Shown here: piece by piece, positions 24,500-31,405 of the stretch
How the letters are laid out: every line of letters begins with the position of its first letter
Position numbering within the stretch: position 1 is the first letter of the stretch
Program-made: the position numbers and the translations under genes
From: Stenotrophomonas maltophilia
Lineage (GTDB): Bacteria; Pseudomonadota; Gammaproteobacteria; Xanthomonadales; Xanthomonadaceae
DNA: 42,729 bases
Reading direction: 5' to 3'
NCBI RefSeq assembly: GCF_013464485.1
Contig: NZ_RAUX01000001.1
Location: 31,279-74,007 of the forward strand
Notes under the pieces: generated by a model
Seen by the model: the letters and a program-made list of their open reading frames with translations, nothing else
Database searches by the model: none
What the model was told of the DNA's origin: nothing

Positions 24500-24705
24500 G
24501 CAGTTGCCAACAGCCGCATGAACCTGTCGAAGGTGGGGCGGTGTCGGAGTGCGGGGTGTCAGCCGCATGGATGCGGCTGCCAAGCCCCCATGGACGGGTT
24601 CACGGCGTCCCCGCACTCCGACACCGCCCCGCCATCCCACGGATTGCTCGCTTTGGCTTTTGCCGTTGCCGTTGCATTGAGCAGGTGCAGGGCTGCAAGC
24701 CCTGC
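24500..24705 (-). repeat. Structured repeat, copy B (inverted orientation)
   Basis: Read on the minus strand it matches copy A: terminal hairpin (24687-24705, identical 19 bp), CAACGG hexamers, CCGTGGGATGGCGGGG, a 22-bp arm (24609-24630), core 24580-24608 (one substitution from A), inner hairpin CAGCCGCATCCATGCGGCTG (24560-24579), ACA, and the matching arm 24535-24556. The arms are perfectly complementary over 22 bp, but unlike those of copy A in the segment between the outer GGCGGGG and the inner GCGGGG. The far flank (24500-24534) resembles the flank of copy A. Confidence 0.85.
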
Positions 24706-24735
24706 CGAAAACCCCCTTGGGCGTAGAATGCGGTC

Positions 24736-25644
24736 ATGAGCGAATCCCTTGATAACCACCTGGTCCACGGCCGCCGCCAGCGGCCGGATGGCCCGTCGCC
24801 GATCGATGTCATCTCGGTCCAGTCGCAACTCGTCTACGGCCACGCCGGCAACAGCGCCGCCATACCGCCAATGCGCGCCCTCGGTGTGCGCGTAGCCGAA
24901 ATTCCGACCGTGCTGCTCAGCAACGCGCCGTTCTACGACACCACCCGCGGCCGCGTGCTGCCCGCCGACTGGTTCGCCGACCTGCTGCTCGGCACCCATG
25001 AGCGTGGCCTGCCGCAGCGGGCGAAGATGCTGGTCTCCGGCTATTTCGGCAGCACCGCCAACGGCGCCGCGTTTGCCGATTGGCTGGACGAGATCCTGCC
25101 GGCCTGTCCGCAGCTGCGCTACTGCCTGGATCCGGTCATTGGCGATACCCACACCGGCCCTTACGTGGAGCCGGGCCTGGAAGCGATCTTCGCCGAGCGC
25201 CTGCTGCCGCATGCGTGGCTGGTGACGCCGAACGCGTTCGAACTGAACCGATTGACCGGCATGCCGGCATTGGCCGAAGCCGATGCCATGGCGGCGGCGC
25301 GCACGCTGCTGGACCGTGGCCCGCACTGGGTGATCGCGCACAGCGTCGGGGGTACTCCTGGCGAACTGGTGACGCTGGCCGTCGGCCGTGACGAGACCTG
25401 GCGCTGGACTTCGCCGCTGCTGCCGGTGGACGTTGCGGGCACTGGCGATGTGCTGATGTCGCTGGTGGTGTCGTTCCTGCTGCGTGGCGAATCCATGCAG
25501 CAGGCCATCTCGCGTGCGATTGCCGGTACCCATGCCGCATTGGAAGCGACCTTGGACAACGGATTCGAGGAGTTCGATGTGATCGCTGCGGCGCCTGCGG
25601 CGTTGGCCGAAGGCACGCGCTTCCGCGCCGAACGCGTGGCATGA
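24736..25644 (+). CDS. pdxY: Pyridoxal kinase PdxY-type
   Basis: A 302-residue ribokinase-fold enzyme that phosphorylates pyridoxal in the vitamin B6 salvage pathway. After an N-terminal extension of about 22 polar residues comes IDVISVQSQLVYGHAGNSAA, the family start; then SGYFGS, YCLDPVIGD, VTPNAFELNRLTG and the anion-hole motif GTGDVL (usually GTGDL/F) with catalytic Asp. An in-frame ATG at 24736 is used; a start nearer IDVIS is possible. The final ATGA overlaps the next gene by 4 bp, so the two are translationally coupled. Confidence 0.92.
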   Translation: MSESLDNHLVHGRRQRPDGPSPIDVISVQSQLVYGHAGNSAAIPPMRALGVRVAEIPTVLLSNAPFYDTTRGRVLPADWFADLLLGTHERGLPQRAKMLVSGYFGSTANGAAFADWLDEILPACPQLRYCLDPVIGDTHTGPYVEPGLEAIFAERLLPHAWLVTPNAFELNRLTGMPALAEADAMAAARTLLDRGPHWVIAHSVGGTPGELVTLAVGRDETWRWTSPLLPVDVAGTGDVLMSLVVSFLLRGESMQQAISRAIAGTHAALEATLDNGFEEFDVIAAAPAALAEGTRFRAERVA

Positions 25645-26765
25645 GCGGCCCGCAGGAACGCACGCCGCGCACAGTCGGCATTGTCGGTAGTGCTGGCGCC
25701 TACGGGCGTTGGCTGCGCCGTTTCTTCCAGCAGGACATGCAATTGCAGGTGATTGGCCATGACCCGGCCGATGCCACCTCGCATACGCCGGAACAGCTGC
25801 TGGCGCAGGCTGACGTGCTGGTGTTCTCGGCACCGATCAGGCACACGCCCGCGTTGATCGCGCAGTACGTGCAGCAGTCGGCCGGGCGCGAGCGCGACCG
25901 GCTGTGGCTGGATGTGACTTCGGTAAAGGATGCGCCGGTGCAGGCGATGCTGGCTTCGCAGGCCGAAGTGGTCGGCCTGCATCCGATGACTGCGCCTCCC
26001 AAGGCGCCGACCCTGAAGGGCCGGGTGATGGTGGTCTGCGAAGCGCGCCTGCAGCACTGGCAGCCGTGGGTTGATGCGCTGTGCACTGCCCTGCAGGCCG
26101 AATGCGTGCGCGCCACGCCGCAGCATCACGACCAGATGATGGCGCTGGTGCAGGCGATGGTGCATGCCACCCACCTGGCCCAGGCCGGTGTGCTGCGCCA
26201 GTACCAGCCGCAGCTGGGCGCTCTGGCCGCGATGATGCCGTACCGCTCGGCGTCATTCGAACTGGATACCGCGATCATCTCGCGCATCCTGTCGCTGAAC
26301 CCGGCGATCTATGAAGACATCCAGTTCGGCAATCCATACGTTGCGCCGATGCTGGAACGGTTGGTCGGTCAACTGCAGGACCTGCAGGCCCAGGTCGGGC
26401 AGGGCGACGATGCTGCGCGGGGTGCATTCCGCGAGCAGCTGCTGTCGGCCAACCGCAGCGCCTTCGGCGAACAGGCACTGGCCGAGGGCAACTACACCTT
26501 CGAGCGGGTGGGGTATCTGCTGGCCGACCTGACCGAGCGCAACGCGCTGTCGGTACATTTGCCGGAGGACCGGCCGGGTTCGCTGCGTGAACTGCTGAAC
26601 GTCTTCGAGCAGCACCGCATCAGCCTGGCGTCAATCCATTCCTCGCGCACGCCCGGCGGCGAAGTGCATTTCCGTATCGGATTCGTTGCAGGCAGCGACC
26701 CGATGTCGATCGCTGCGGCGGCAGCGGAAGTCGATGCCAGCGGCATCGGACGCGTGCTCGGCTGA
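25641..26765 (+). CDS. tyrA: Prephenate dehydrogenase with C-terminal ACT-like domain
   Basis: A 374-residue enzyme of tyrosine synthesis converting prephenate to 4-hydroxyphenylpyruvate with NAD. The N-terminal Rossmann motif is GIVGSAGAYGRWLRRFF, as in TyrA proteins with a GGxGxxG-like turn; DVTSVKDAPVQAM and GLHPMTAPP are TyrA signatures, as is the helical HATHLAQAGVLRQY region with its catalytic-site His. Residues about 300-374 form an ACT-like regulatory domain (LSVHLPEDRPGSLRELLNVFEQHRISLASIHS), suggesting aromatic amino-acid feedback. Overlaps pdxY by 4 bp. No chorismate mutase domain is attached. Confidence 0.9.
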   Translation: MSGPQERTPRTVGIVGSAGAYGRWLRRFFQQDMQLQVIGHDPADATSHTPEQLLAQADVLVFSAPIRHTPALIAQYVQQSAGRERDRLWLDVTSVKDAPVQAMLASQAEVVGLHPMTAPPKAPTLKGRVMVVCEARLQHWQPWVDALCTALQAECVRATPQHHDQMMALVQAMVHATHLAQAGVLRQYQPQLGALAAMMPYRSASFELDTAIISRILSLNPAIYEDIQFGNPYVAPMLERLVGQLQDLQAQVGQGDDAARGAFREQLLSANRSAFGEQALAEGNYTFERVGYLLADLTERNALSVHLPEDRPGSLRELLNVFEQHRISLASIHSSRTPGGEVHFRIGFVAGSDPMSIAAAAAEVDASGIGRVLG

Positions 26766-26771
26766 GCACAT

Positions 26772-26817
26772 TCATCCACAGGCGGTGTGGATGATTTCTG
26801 AGCAAACATGTGGATAA
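26772..26817. promoter_or_regulatory. Cluster of DnaA-box-like 9-mers
   Basis: TCATCCACA (26772-26780), TGTGGATGA (26786-26794, its exact inverse) and TGTGGATAA (26809-26817, an exact reverse-strand TTATCCACA). The first two each differ from the consensus by one base and together form a 9-bp inverted repeat with a 5-nt loop, which could alternatively be the tyrA terminator stem, though without a T-run. Confidence 0.4.
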
Positions 26818-26882
26818 CCACGTGGAGCCCTTGGCAGCCAAGGCTGTCAAGATGGTTGATCAAAAAATGATCACGCATTTTT

Positions 26883-27033
26883 GTAGAGGCGAGCCATGCT
26901 CGACTGCCCTTGGCGAAAAGTGTGTCGACCAAGGTCGACACCTACCAGCCTTGGCGAAAAGTGTGCCGACCAGGGGCGACACCTGCCAGAGCAAGGCGAT
27001 GCGAACTCCGGTAGCGCCGGGCCATGCCCGGCG
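26883..27033. repeat. SMAG/REP cluster with a 41-bp tandem duplication
   Basis: GTAG-AGGCGAGCCATGCTCGAC (26883-26904), then two 41-bp tandem units (26908-26948 and 26949-26989, 37 of 41 identical), each with a GTCGACC-type hairpin, degenerate in the second, then GTAG-CGCCGGGCCATGCCCGGCG (27011-27033), which adjoins the end of the small gene at 27038 and may be its terminator. Confidence 0.8.
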
Positions 27034-27037
27034 AACC

Positions 27038-27232
27038 TCAGATCGTCAGCCTCAGCTCTCCACCACTGGTGGTGAACTCGCGGCCATTGCGCACCAGCAG
27101 GCGACCGTCGTCCAGCTCATAGCGGGGCGTCGCTTCGGAATGATGCCCGCTGCCATTCGCCTCGGGCTTGAACTCGATGATGATGTGGCTTTCGCCTTGA
27201 CTGTCGACGGCGGGGAACTGACGGAACGACAT
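27038..27232 (-). CDS. Small hypothetical protein (64 aa)
   Basis: MSFRQFPAVDSQGESHIII starts a 64-residue soluble protein rich in charged and beta-forming residues, with the pattern RYELDDGRLLVRNGREFTTS near its middle/end. A strong AAGGAGG at ideal spacing precedes the ATG at 27232, and codon use looks native, so I take it as real. No family is recognised; the sequence resembles small single-domain beta proteins. It stands between the repeat cluster and the ABC transporter, on the same strand as the latter but 70 bp downstream of it, and might be its last operon member. Confidence 0.75.
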   Translation of the reverse strand: MSFRQFPAVDSQGESHIIIEFKPEANGSGHHSEATPRYELDDGRLLVRNGREFTTSGGELRLTI

Positions 27233-27302
27233 CTGGCACCTCCTTCAACGGTTGCTGTTGATGCGTCGCCAGCTTCGCCCCGCCGATGTTAGCCGGCCGT
27301 CA

Positions 27303-29075
27303 TCAATCGATGAACTGCAGGCGTGCCAGTTCAGCGTACAGACCGCCTTCGGCCAGCAGCTGTGCATGCGTACCTTCGGCTACGATGCGCCCCTGGTCCA
27401 TCACCACGATGCGGTCGGCCTTGAGCACGGTGGCCAGCCGGTGTGCGATGACCAGCGTGGTACGGCCGGCCATCAGCCGCTCCAGCGCCTGCTGCACGCT
27501 GTACTCGCTCTGCGCATCCAGCGCACTGGTGGCTTCGTCCAGCAGCAGGATCGGTGCGTCCTTCAGCAGTGCACGCGCGATCGCCACGCGCTGCTGCTGG
27601 CCGCCGGACAGGCGCGCGCCGCGCTCGCCCAGTTCACTGTCGTAGCCCTGTGGCAATGCGCGCAGGAAGCCGTCGGCCTCGGCGGCGCGAGCGGCATCCT
27701 CGACCTCGGCGTCGCTGGCCTGCAGGCGGCCATAGCGGATGTTGTCGCGGGCGCTGGCAGCGAACAGCGTCGGTTGCTGCGGCACCAGCGCAAGCTGGGC
27801 GCGCAGCGCGGCCGGATCGACCCTGCGGATGTCAGTACCGTCCACGCAGATGGTGCCAGCGGCCGGATCGTGGAAGCGCAGCAGCATCGACAGTACCGTG
27901 CTCTTGCCCGCGCCCGACGGGCCGACCAGGGCCACGGTCTCACCCGGACGCACATGCAGGTTGAAGTGGTCCAGTGCAGCCTGGTCCGGCCGTTGCGGGT
28001 AATGGAACACCACGTCGTCGAACAGGATCTCGCCGCGCAGCGGCTGTGGCAGCGCCTGCGGTTGCGCCGGCGCGCGGATCTCGATGTCTTCCTGCAGCAG
28101 CTCGCCGATGCGGCCCATGCCGCCGGCCGCACGCTGCAGTTCGTTCCATACTTCAGCCAGCGCGCCGACCGAGCCGCCGCCGATCAGTGCGTACAGCACG
28201 AACTGGCCAAGCGTACCGGCGCTGAGGCGTCCGTCGATGACATCATGCGCACCCAGCCAGAGCACGCCGACGATGGCGCCGAACACCAGCAGGATGGCGC
28301 TGGCGGTGACCAGTGACTGTGCACCGATGCGACGGCGGGCGGCCTTGATGGCATCGCCCAGTGCGTGGTCGAAGCGGCCACGTTCGTACGGCTCGCGTGC
28401 GTGGGCCTGTACCGTGCGCACCGCACCCAGCGTCTCGCTGGCCAGGCTGTTGGCATCGGCGATGCGGTCCTGGCTGTTGCGCGCGACCGTACGCAGCTTG
28501 CGAGCGCCGATGATGATCGGCAGCACCGCCAGCGGAATGCCCAGCAGCGACCACGCCGCCAGCCGCGGGCTGGTGACGAACAGCATCGCCAGGCTGCCGA
28601 TGACGGTGACGGTGCTGCGCAGGGCCACCGACATGGTCGAGCCGACCACGCTGCGAAGCAGCTCGGTATCGGCAGTCAGGCGCGAAACCAGTTCACCGCT
28701 GCGGCTGCGGTCATGGAAGCCGGCGCCGAGATGGATCAGGTGCGCATACAGCTGGCTGCGCAGATCAGCCACGACCTTTTCGCCCAGCAGCGAGACGAAG
28801 TAGAAGCGCGCGGCGGTACCCAGCGCCATGACCACCGCCACCAGCATCAGCAGGGCGAAGGCACGGTTGATCTGGCCGCCGCTGCTGAAGCCGTGGTCGA
28901 TCATCTGCTTCACGGCTGGAGGCAGGCTCAGTGTGGCGGCCGAGGACACCGCCAGCGCCAGCAGCCAGGCGATGAACAGCCCGCTGTGCCGGCGCACGAA
29001 GGGCCACAGAGTACGCAGGCTGCCGAGGCGGCGCAGCGGCGGGGTCGAGGCGGGAGCGTCGTCCTTGTCAGTCAT
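27303..29075 (-). CDS. ABC transporter, fused permease-ATPase (MsbA/lipid-exporter type)
   Basis: A 590-residue half-transporter. Residues about 25-325 form the six-helix type IV exporter membrane domain, with the coupling sequence [26 protein letters not shown]. The nucleotide-binding domain has Walker [10 protein letters not shown]-loop VPQQPTLF, signature LSGGQQQR, Walker [13 protein letters not shown] and H-loop IAHR. It is complete and likely a homodimer exporting lipids or hydrophobic drugs; whether it is true MsbA cannot be said, since the lipid A kinase gene lpxK is not adjacent. ATG at 29075 overlaps the preceding YigZ-like gene by 8 bp, so an operon. Confidence 0.92.
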   Translation of the reverse strand: MTDKDDAPASTPPLRRLGSLRTLWPFVRRHSGLFIAWLLALAVSSAATLSLPPAVKQMIDHGFSSGGQINRAFALLMLVAVVMALGTAARFYFVSLLGEKVVADLRSQLYAHLIHLGAGFHDRSRSGELVSRLTADTELLRSVVGSTMSVALRSTVTVIGSLAMLFVTSPRLAAWSLLGIPLAVLPIIIGARKLRTVARNSQDRIADANSLASETLGAVRTVQAHAREPYERGRFDHALGDAIKAARRRIGAQSLVTASAILLVFGAIVGVLWLGAHDVIDGRLSAGTLGQFVLYALIGGGSVGALAEVWNELQRAAGGMGRIGELLQEDIEIRAPAQPQALPQPLRGEILFDDVVFHYPQRPDQAALDHFNLHVRPGETVALVGPSGAGKSTVLSMLLRFHDPAAGTICVDGTDIRRVDPAALRAQLALVPQQPTLFAASARDNIRYGRLQASDAEVEDAARAAEADGFLRALPQGYDSELGERGARLSGGQQQRVAIARALLKDAPILLLDEATSALDAQSEYSVQQALERLMAGRTTLVIAHRLATVLKADRIVVMDQGRIVAEGTHAQLLAEGGLYAELARLQFID

Positions 29076-29664
29076 CCTGGTCGTCGTCTTGTATGCGGAT
29101 ACGGTCACGAGTGGCGTCGCGCAGTCGGATTTTCAATGCGTGGACCTGATCGGCCGGCAGTTCGATCCGTAGGCACACGCCATTGGCATCGAACTGCTCA
29201 TCGCGCTTCTCTGCGGAGAAGGCGGTCAGGGTGGCGTGCAGGGTGCCCAGGTCCTCGAAGCCGGCCAGCAGTTGCAGGCGGGCCATGGCAACCAGTGGCA
29301 GGCGCGGCGCGGTGCGCAGGCACTCGGCGGCGGCACCGCCATAGGCACGTACAAGGCCACCGGCACCGAGCTTGATGCCGCCGAACCAGCGTGTCACCAC
29401 CACCACCACCCGGTCGAAGCCCTGGCCATCGATCGCTGCCAGGATCGGCCGCCCGGCGGTACCGGCAGGCTCGCCATCGTCGCTGGAACGGTAGTCCTGC
29501 CCATGGCGGTAAGCCCAGCAGTTGTGGGTGGCGTCGGCTACCGCGACCTGCTGCAGGAACATCATCGCGGCTGCAGCGCCGTCGACCGGCGCGGCATGGG
29601 CGATGAAGCGGCTGTGTTTGACTTCCAGCGTATGGCTGACAGGCTGGGCGAGGGTATCGAGCAT
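29068..29664 (-). CDS. YigZ/IMPACT-family protein
   Basis: A 198-residue protein of the IMPACT/UPF0029 family. The N-terminal domain carries KHSRFIAHAAPVDG, THNCWAYRHG, SSDDGEPAGTAGRPIL and VVVTRWFGGIKLGAGGLVRAYGGAA, all family signatures; a shorter ferredoxin-like C-terminal domain follows. Bacterial members have no settled function; eukaryotic IMPACT touches translation control through GCN2. An alternative ATG nine bases upstream (29673) is equally possible; neither has a clear ribosome site. Its end overlaps the ABC transporter start. Confidence 0.92.
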   Translation of the reverse strand: MLDTLAQPVSHTLEVKHSRFIAHAAPVDGAAAAMMFLQQVAVADATHNCWAYRHGQDYRSSDDGEPAGTAGRPILAAIDGQGFDRVVVVVTRWFGGIKLGAGGLVRAYGGAAAECLRTAPRLPLVAMARLQLLAGFEDLGTLHATLTAFSAEKRDEQFDANGVCLRIELPADQVHALKIRLRDATRDRIRIQDDDQDD

Positions 29665-29704
29665 TGCCGCCATTCTACGGGGTTGCCGGGCATCCCCGTC
29701 GGCT

Positions 29705-30706
29705 TCAGTCGTCCAGCAGCGGGCGCAGGTCGTGCGGCAGGCGTGCTTCCGGATACTGCTGCATGTAGCGCTCCAGGCTGGCGCGGGCAAGATCACGCTG
29801 GCCGTCGTCGCGGCGTGCGCGGATCTTCTGCAGCCACTGCCGGCGTGGCAGCCGCGCATCGGTCTCCACTTCGGCCTGCACTGCATCCGCACTCAGTCCT
29901 GCATCGCTGCGGCGCATGACGCCGGGTGCGGAGCGGACCGAGGGGGCAACGCGCTTGCTCGCTGTCATTTCGATGCGATCGAGCACCGGGGCCTGTTCTG
30001 CGTCGGCTGCGCTGGCCAGTGGCGCTGCAGCGCTGCGTGCCTTCATCGTCCCGGTCACGGCCGGGGCGGATGAAGGCGCTGGCGCCGAATACGCCGCGGG
30101 TGCCGGTGGTGCGGGCGGCGCAGGCGGCGGCATTGCCGCAAAGGATGTATCGGTGGCAGGTTCCGCGACGCGTGCGCGGGCGGCGTCTGCCTGTTCCTTC
30201 TGCGGTGCCGATGCTGGCGCTGGGATGGCTTGTGCGGGAGTGGGTCTGGCCGCGCGGGCGACGGCTGCTGCCGGTGCCGCAACAGGCGCCGCCTCGGCGG
30301 CTGCCGGTGCAGCGGCCGACGGATCGGGGGGCGGCAGTGCGGCGTCCGCAGCGCTGTTCCCGGCGGTCTGATCGGCGGCGGCGATGTCGGCAGCAGCAGG
30401 TGCCGCCGCGACGGCGGCTTCACCAGCAGGAACCGTTGGCGGCTCCGGACGCAGCTGCCAGGCGATGCCGATGGCGAACACCATCGAGGCGGCGATGCCG
30501 AACACCGCCGGCCAACGCGGACGCGTGCGACGCGTGCGTGGTGCGTCCACCAGGATATCGGCACCTTTGGCCGGAGCATCCACAGCGGCCCGGGCCGCTG
30601 CCAGGATGGCGGCGTCCAGCGCGGCTGGCGGTGCCTGTTCGGTGCGGCGGCCGAGCAGGTGGGCCAGCTCGCGTTCTTCCGGCGTCAGGGGTTCGTCTCG
30701 GTTCAT
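29705..30706 (-). CDS. Probable anti-sigma factor, membrane-anchored
   Basis: A 333-residue single-pass membrane protein. A cytoplasmic N-terminal region (1-60, LTPEERELAHLLGRRTEQ) resembles the sigma-binding part of anti-sigma factors but lacks a His-Cys zinc motif. One membrane segment (about 66-85) is followed by a very Ala/Pro-rich low-complexity periplasmic stretch (90-225) and a conserved-looking C-terminal helical end (RRQWLQKIRARRDDGQRDLA, then YPEARLPHDL). The start overlaps the ECF sigma gene stop by 4 bp, so co-translated with it. The partner assignment is inferred from this coupling. Confidence 0.75.
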   Translation of the reverse strand: MNRDEPLTPEERELAHLLGRRTEQAPPAALDAAILAAARAAVDAPAKGADILVDAPRTRRTRPRWPAVFGIAASMVFAIGIAWQLRPEPPTVPAGEAAVAAAPAAADIAAADQTAGNSAADAALPPPDPSAAAPAAAEAAPVAAPAAAVARAARPTPAQAIPAPASAPQKEQADAARARVAEPATDTSFAAMPPPAPPAPPAPAAYSAPAPSSAPAVTGTMKARSAAAPLASAADAEQAPVLDRIEMTASKRVAPSVRSAPGVMRRSDAGLSADAVQAEVETDARLPRRQWLQKIRARRDDGQRDLARASLERYMQQYPEARLPHDLRPLLDD

Positions 30707-31326
30707 GCGTTCAGTCCCGCACGCAGCTTGTCCATTGCATAGCGCAGCCGCGATTTCACGGTTTCCCGGCCAACGCCGGTGATCTGGCCGATCTCCTCCA
30801 GGCTCAGTTCCTGATCCAGCCGCAGCTGCAGCACTTCGCGCTGCTCGGGCGGCAGTTGCTCCATCGCCCGCTGAATGCGGCGACGTTGTTCGAATTCGGA
30901 AAGCTCCGCTTCCGGGGTCTGCCCATCCTCGATCGCCGCCAGGCGCAGATCGGCGTCAGCCGGAGCGGCAGGGCGGTGCCGCGCTGCACGCCAATGGTCG
31001 TTCAGGCGGTTGTGGGCGATGCGGAACAGCCAGGTGCTGAAGGCCGCTTCAGGCTGCCAGCCAGCGCGCGCGCTGATCACCCGTTGCCACACGTCCTGGA
31101 AGATCTCCTCGGCCAGCGCGGTGTCGCGCAGTTGCCGCAGCAGGAAGCCGAACAGGCGCTTGCGATGGCGCGCATACAGGCTTTCGAACGCGCGCAGGTC
31201 GCCGGCGGCCCAGGCCAGCATCAAGGCTTCATCGGTTGGCAGTGCGCTGGCTTCCACGGCGTACAGGGTAAGGCCTGCAGGCGGTGGCGCATAGCCGGTG
31301 GCGGTGGCGGGCAAGGCGAGGCTCAT
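30703..31326 (-). CDS. ECF-type RNA polymerase sigma factor
   Basis: A 207-residue sigma-70 family protein with only regions 2 and 4. Region 2: LMLAWAAGDLRAFESLYARHRKRLFGFLLRQL and AEEIFQDVWQRVI plus FSTWLFRIAHNRLNDHWRA; region 4: MEQLPPEQREVLQLRLDQELSLEEIGQITGVGRETVKSRLRYAMDKLR. ATG at 31326 is chosen to avoid an odd Arg/Cys-rich N terminus from 31395, but it has no good ribosome site, so the start is uncertain. Co-transcribed with the anti-sigma gene (ATGA overlap) and divergent from the GGDEF-EAL gene. Confidence 0.92.
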   Translation of the reverse strand: MSLALPATATGYAPPPAGLTLYAVEASALPTDEALMLAWAAGDLRAFESLYARHRKRLFGFLLRQLRDTALAEEIFQDVWQRVISARAGWQPEAAFSTWLFRIAHNRLNDHWRAARHRPAAPADADLRLAAIEDGQTPEAELSEFEQRRRIQRAMEQLPPEQREVLQLRLDQELSLEEIGQITGVGRETVKSRLRYAMDKLRAGLNA

Positions 31327-31369
31327 GGCTTGGAAGGGGCGACGGACAGCAGGAAAAACGCACCGGCGC

Positions 31370-31393
31370 ACGATTCGGGGTTGATGGGCTTCC
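31370..31393 (-). promoter_or_regulatory. Candidate ECF-dependent promoter of the sigma/anti-sigma operon
   Basis: On the minus strand GGAAG (31389-31393), 16 bp, CGT (31370-31372), the general layout of ECF promoters (GGAAC-N16-CGT). It lies about 45 bp before the ATG at 31326 and would allow autoregulation. If translation in fact starts at 31395 this match would be inside the gene. Confidence 0.35.
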
Positions 31394-31405
31394 ATTGCCC
31401 CCCGG

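Noticed and set aside
24162-24735. Insertion sequence remnant
   Set aside because: No transposase fragment in any frame and no clear target duplication.
26883-27033. CRISPR-like array
   Set aside because: Only two direct tandem units with no unique spacers between them, made of palindromic REP hairpins; no cas genes.
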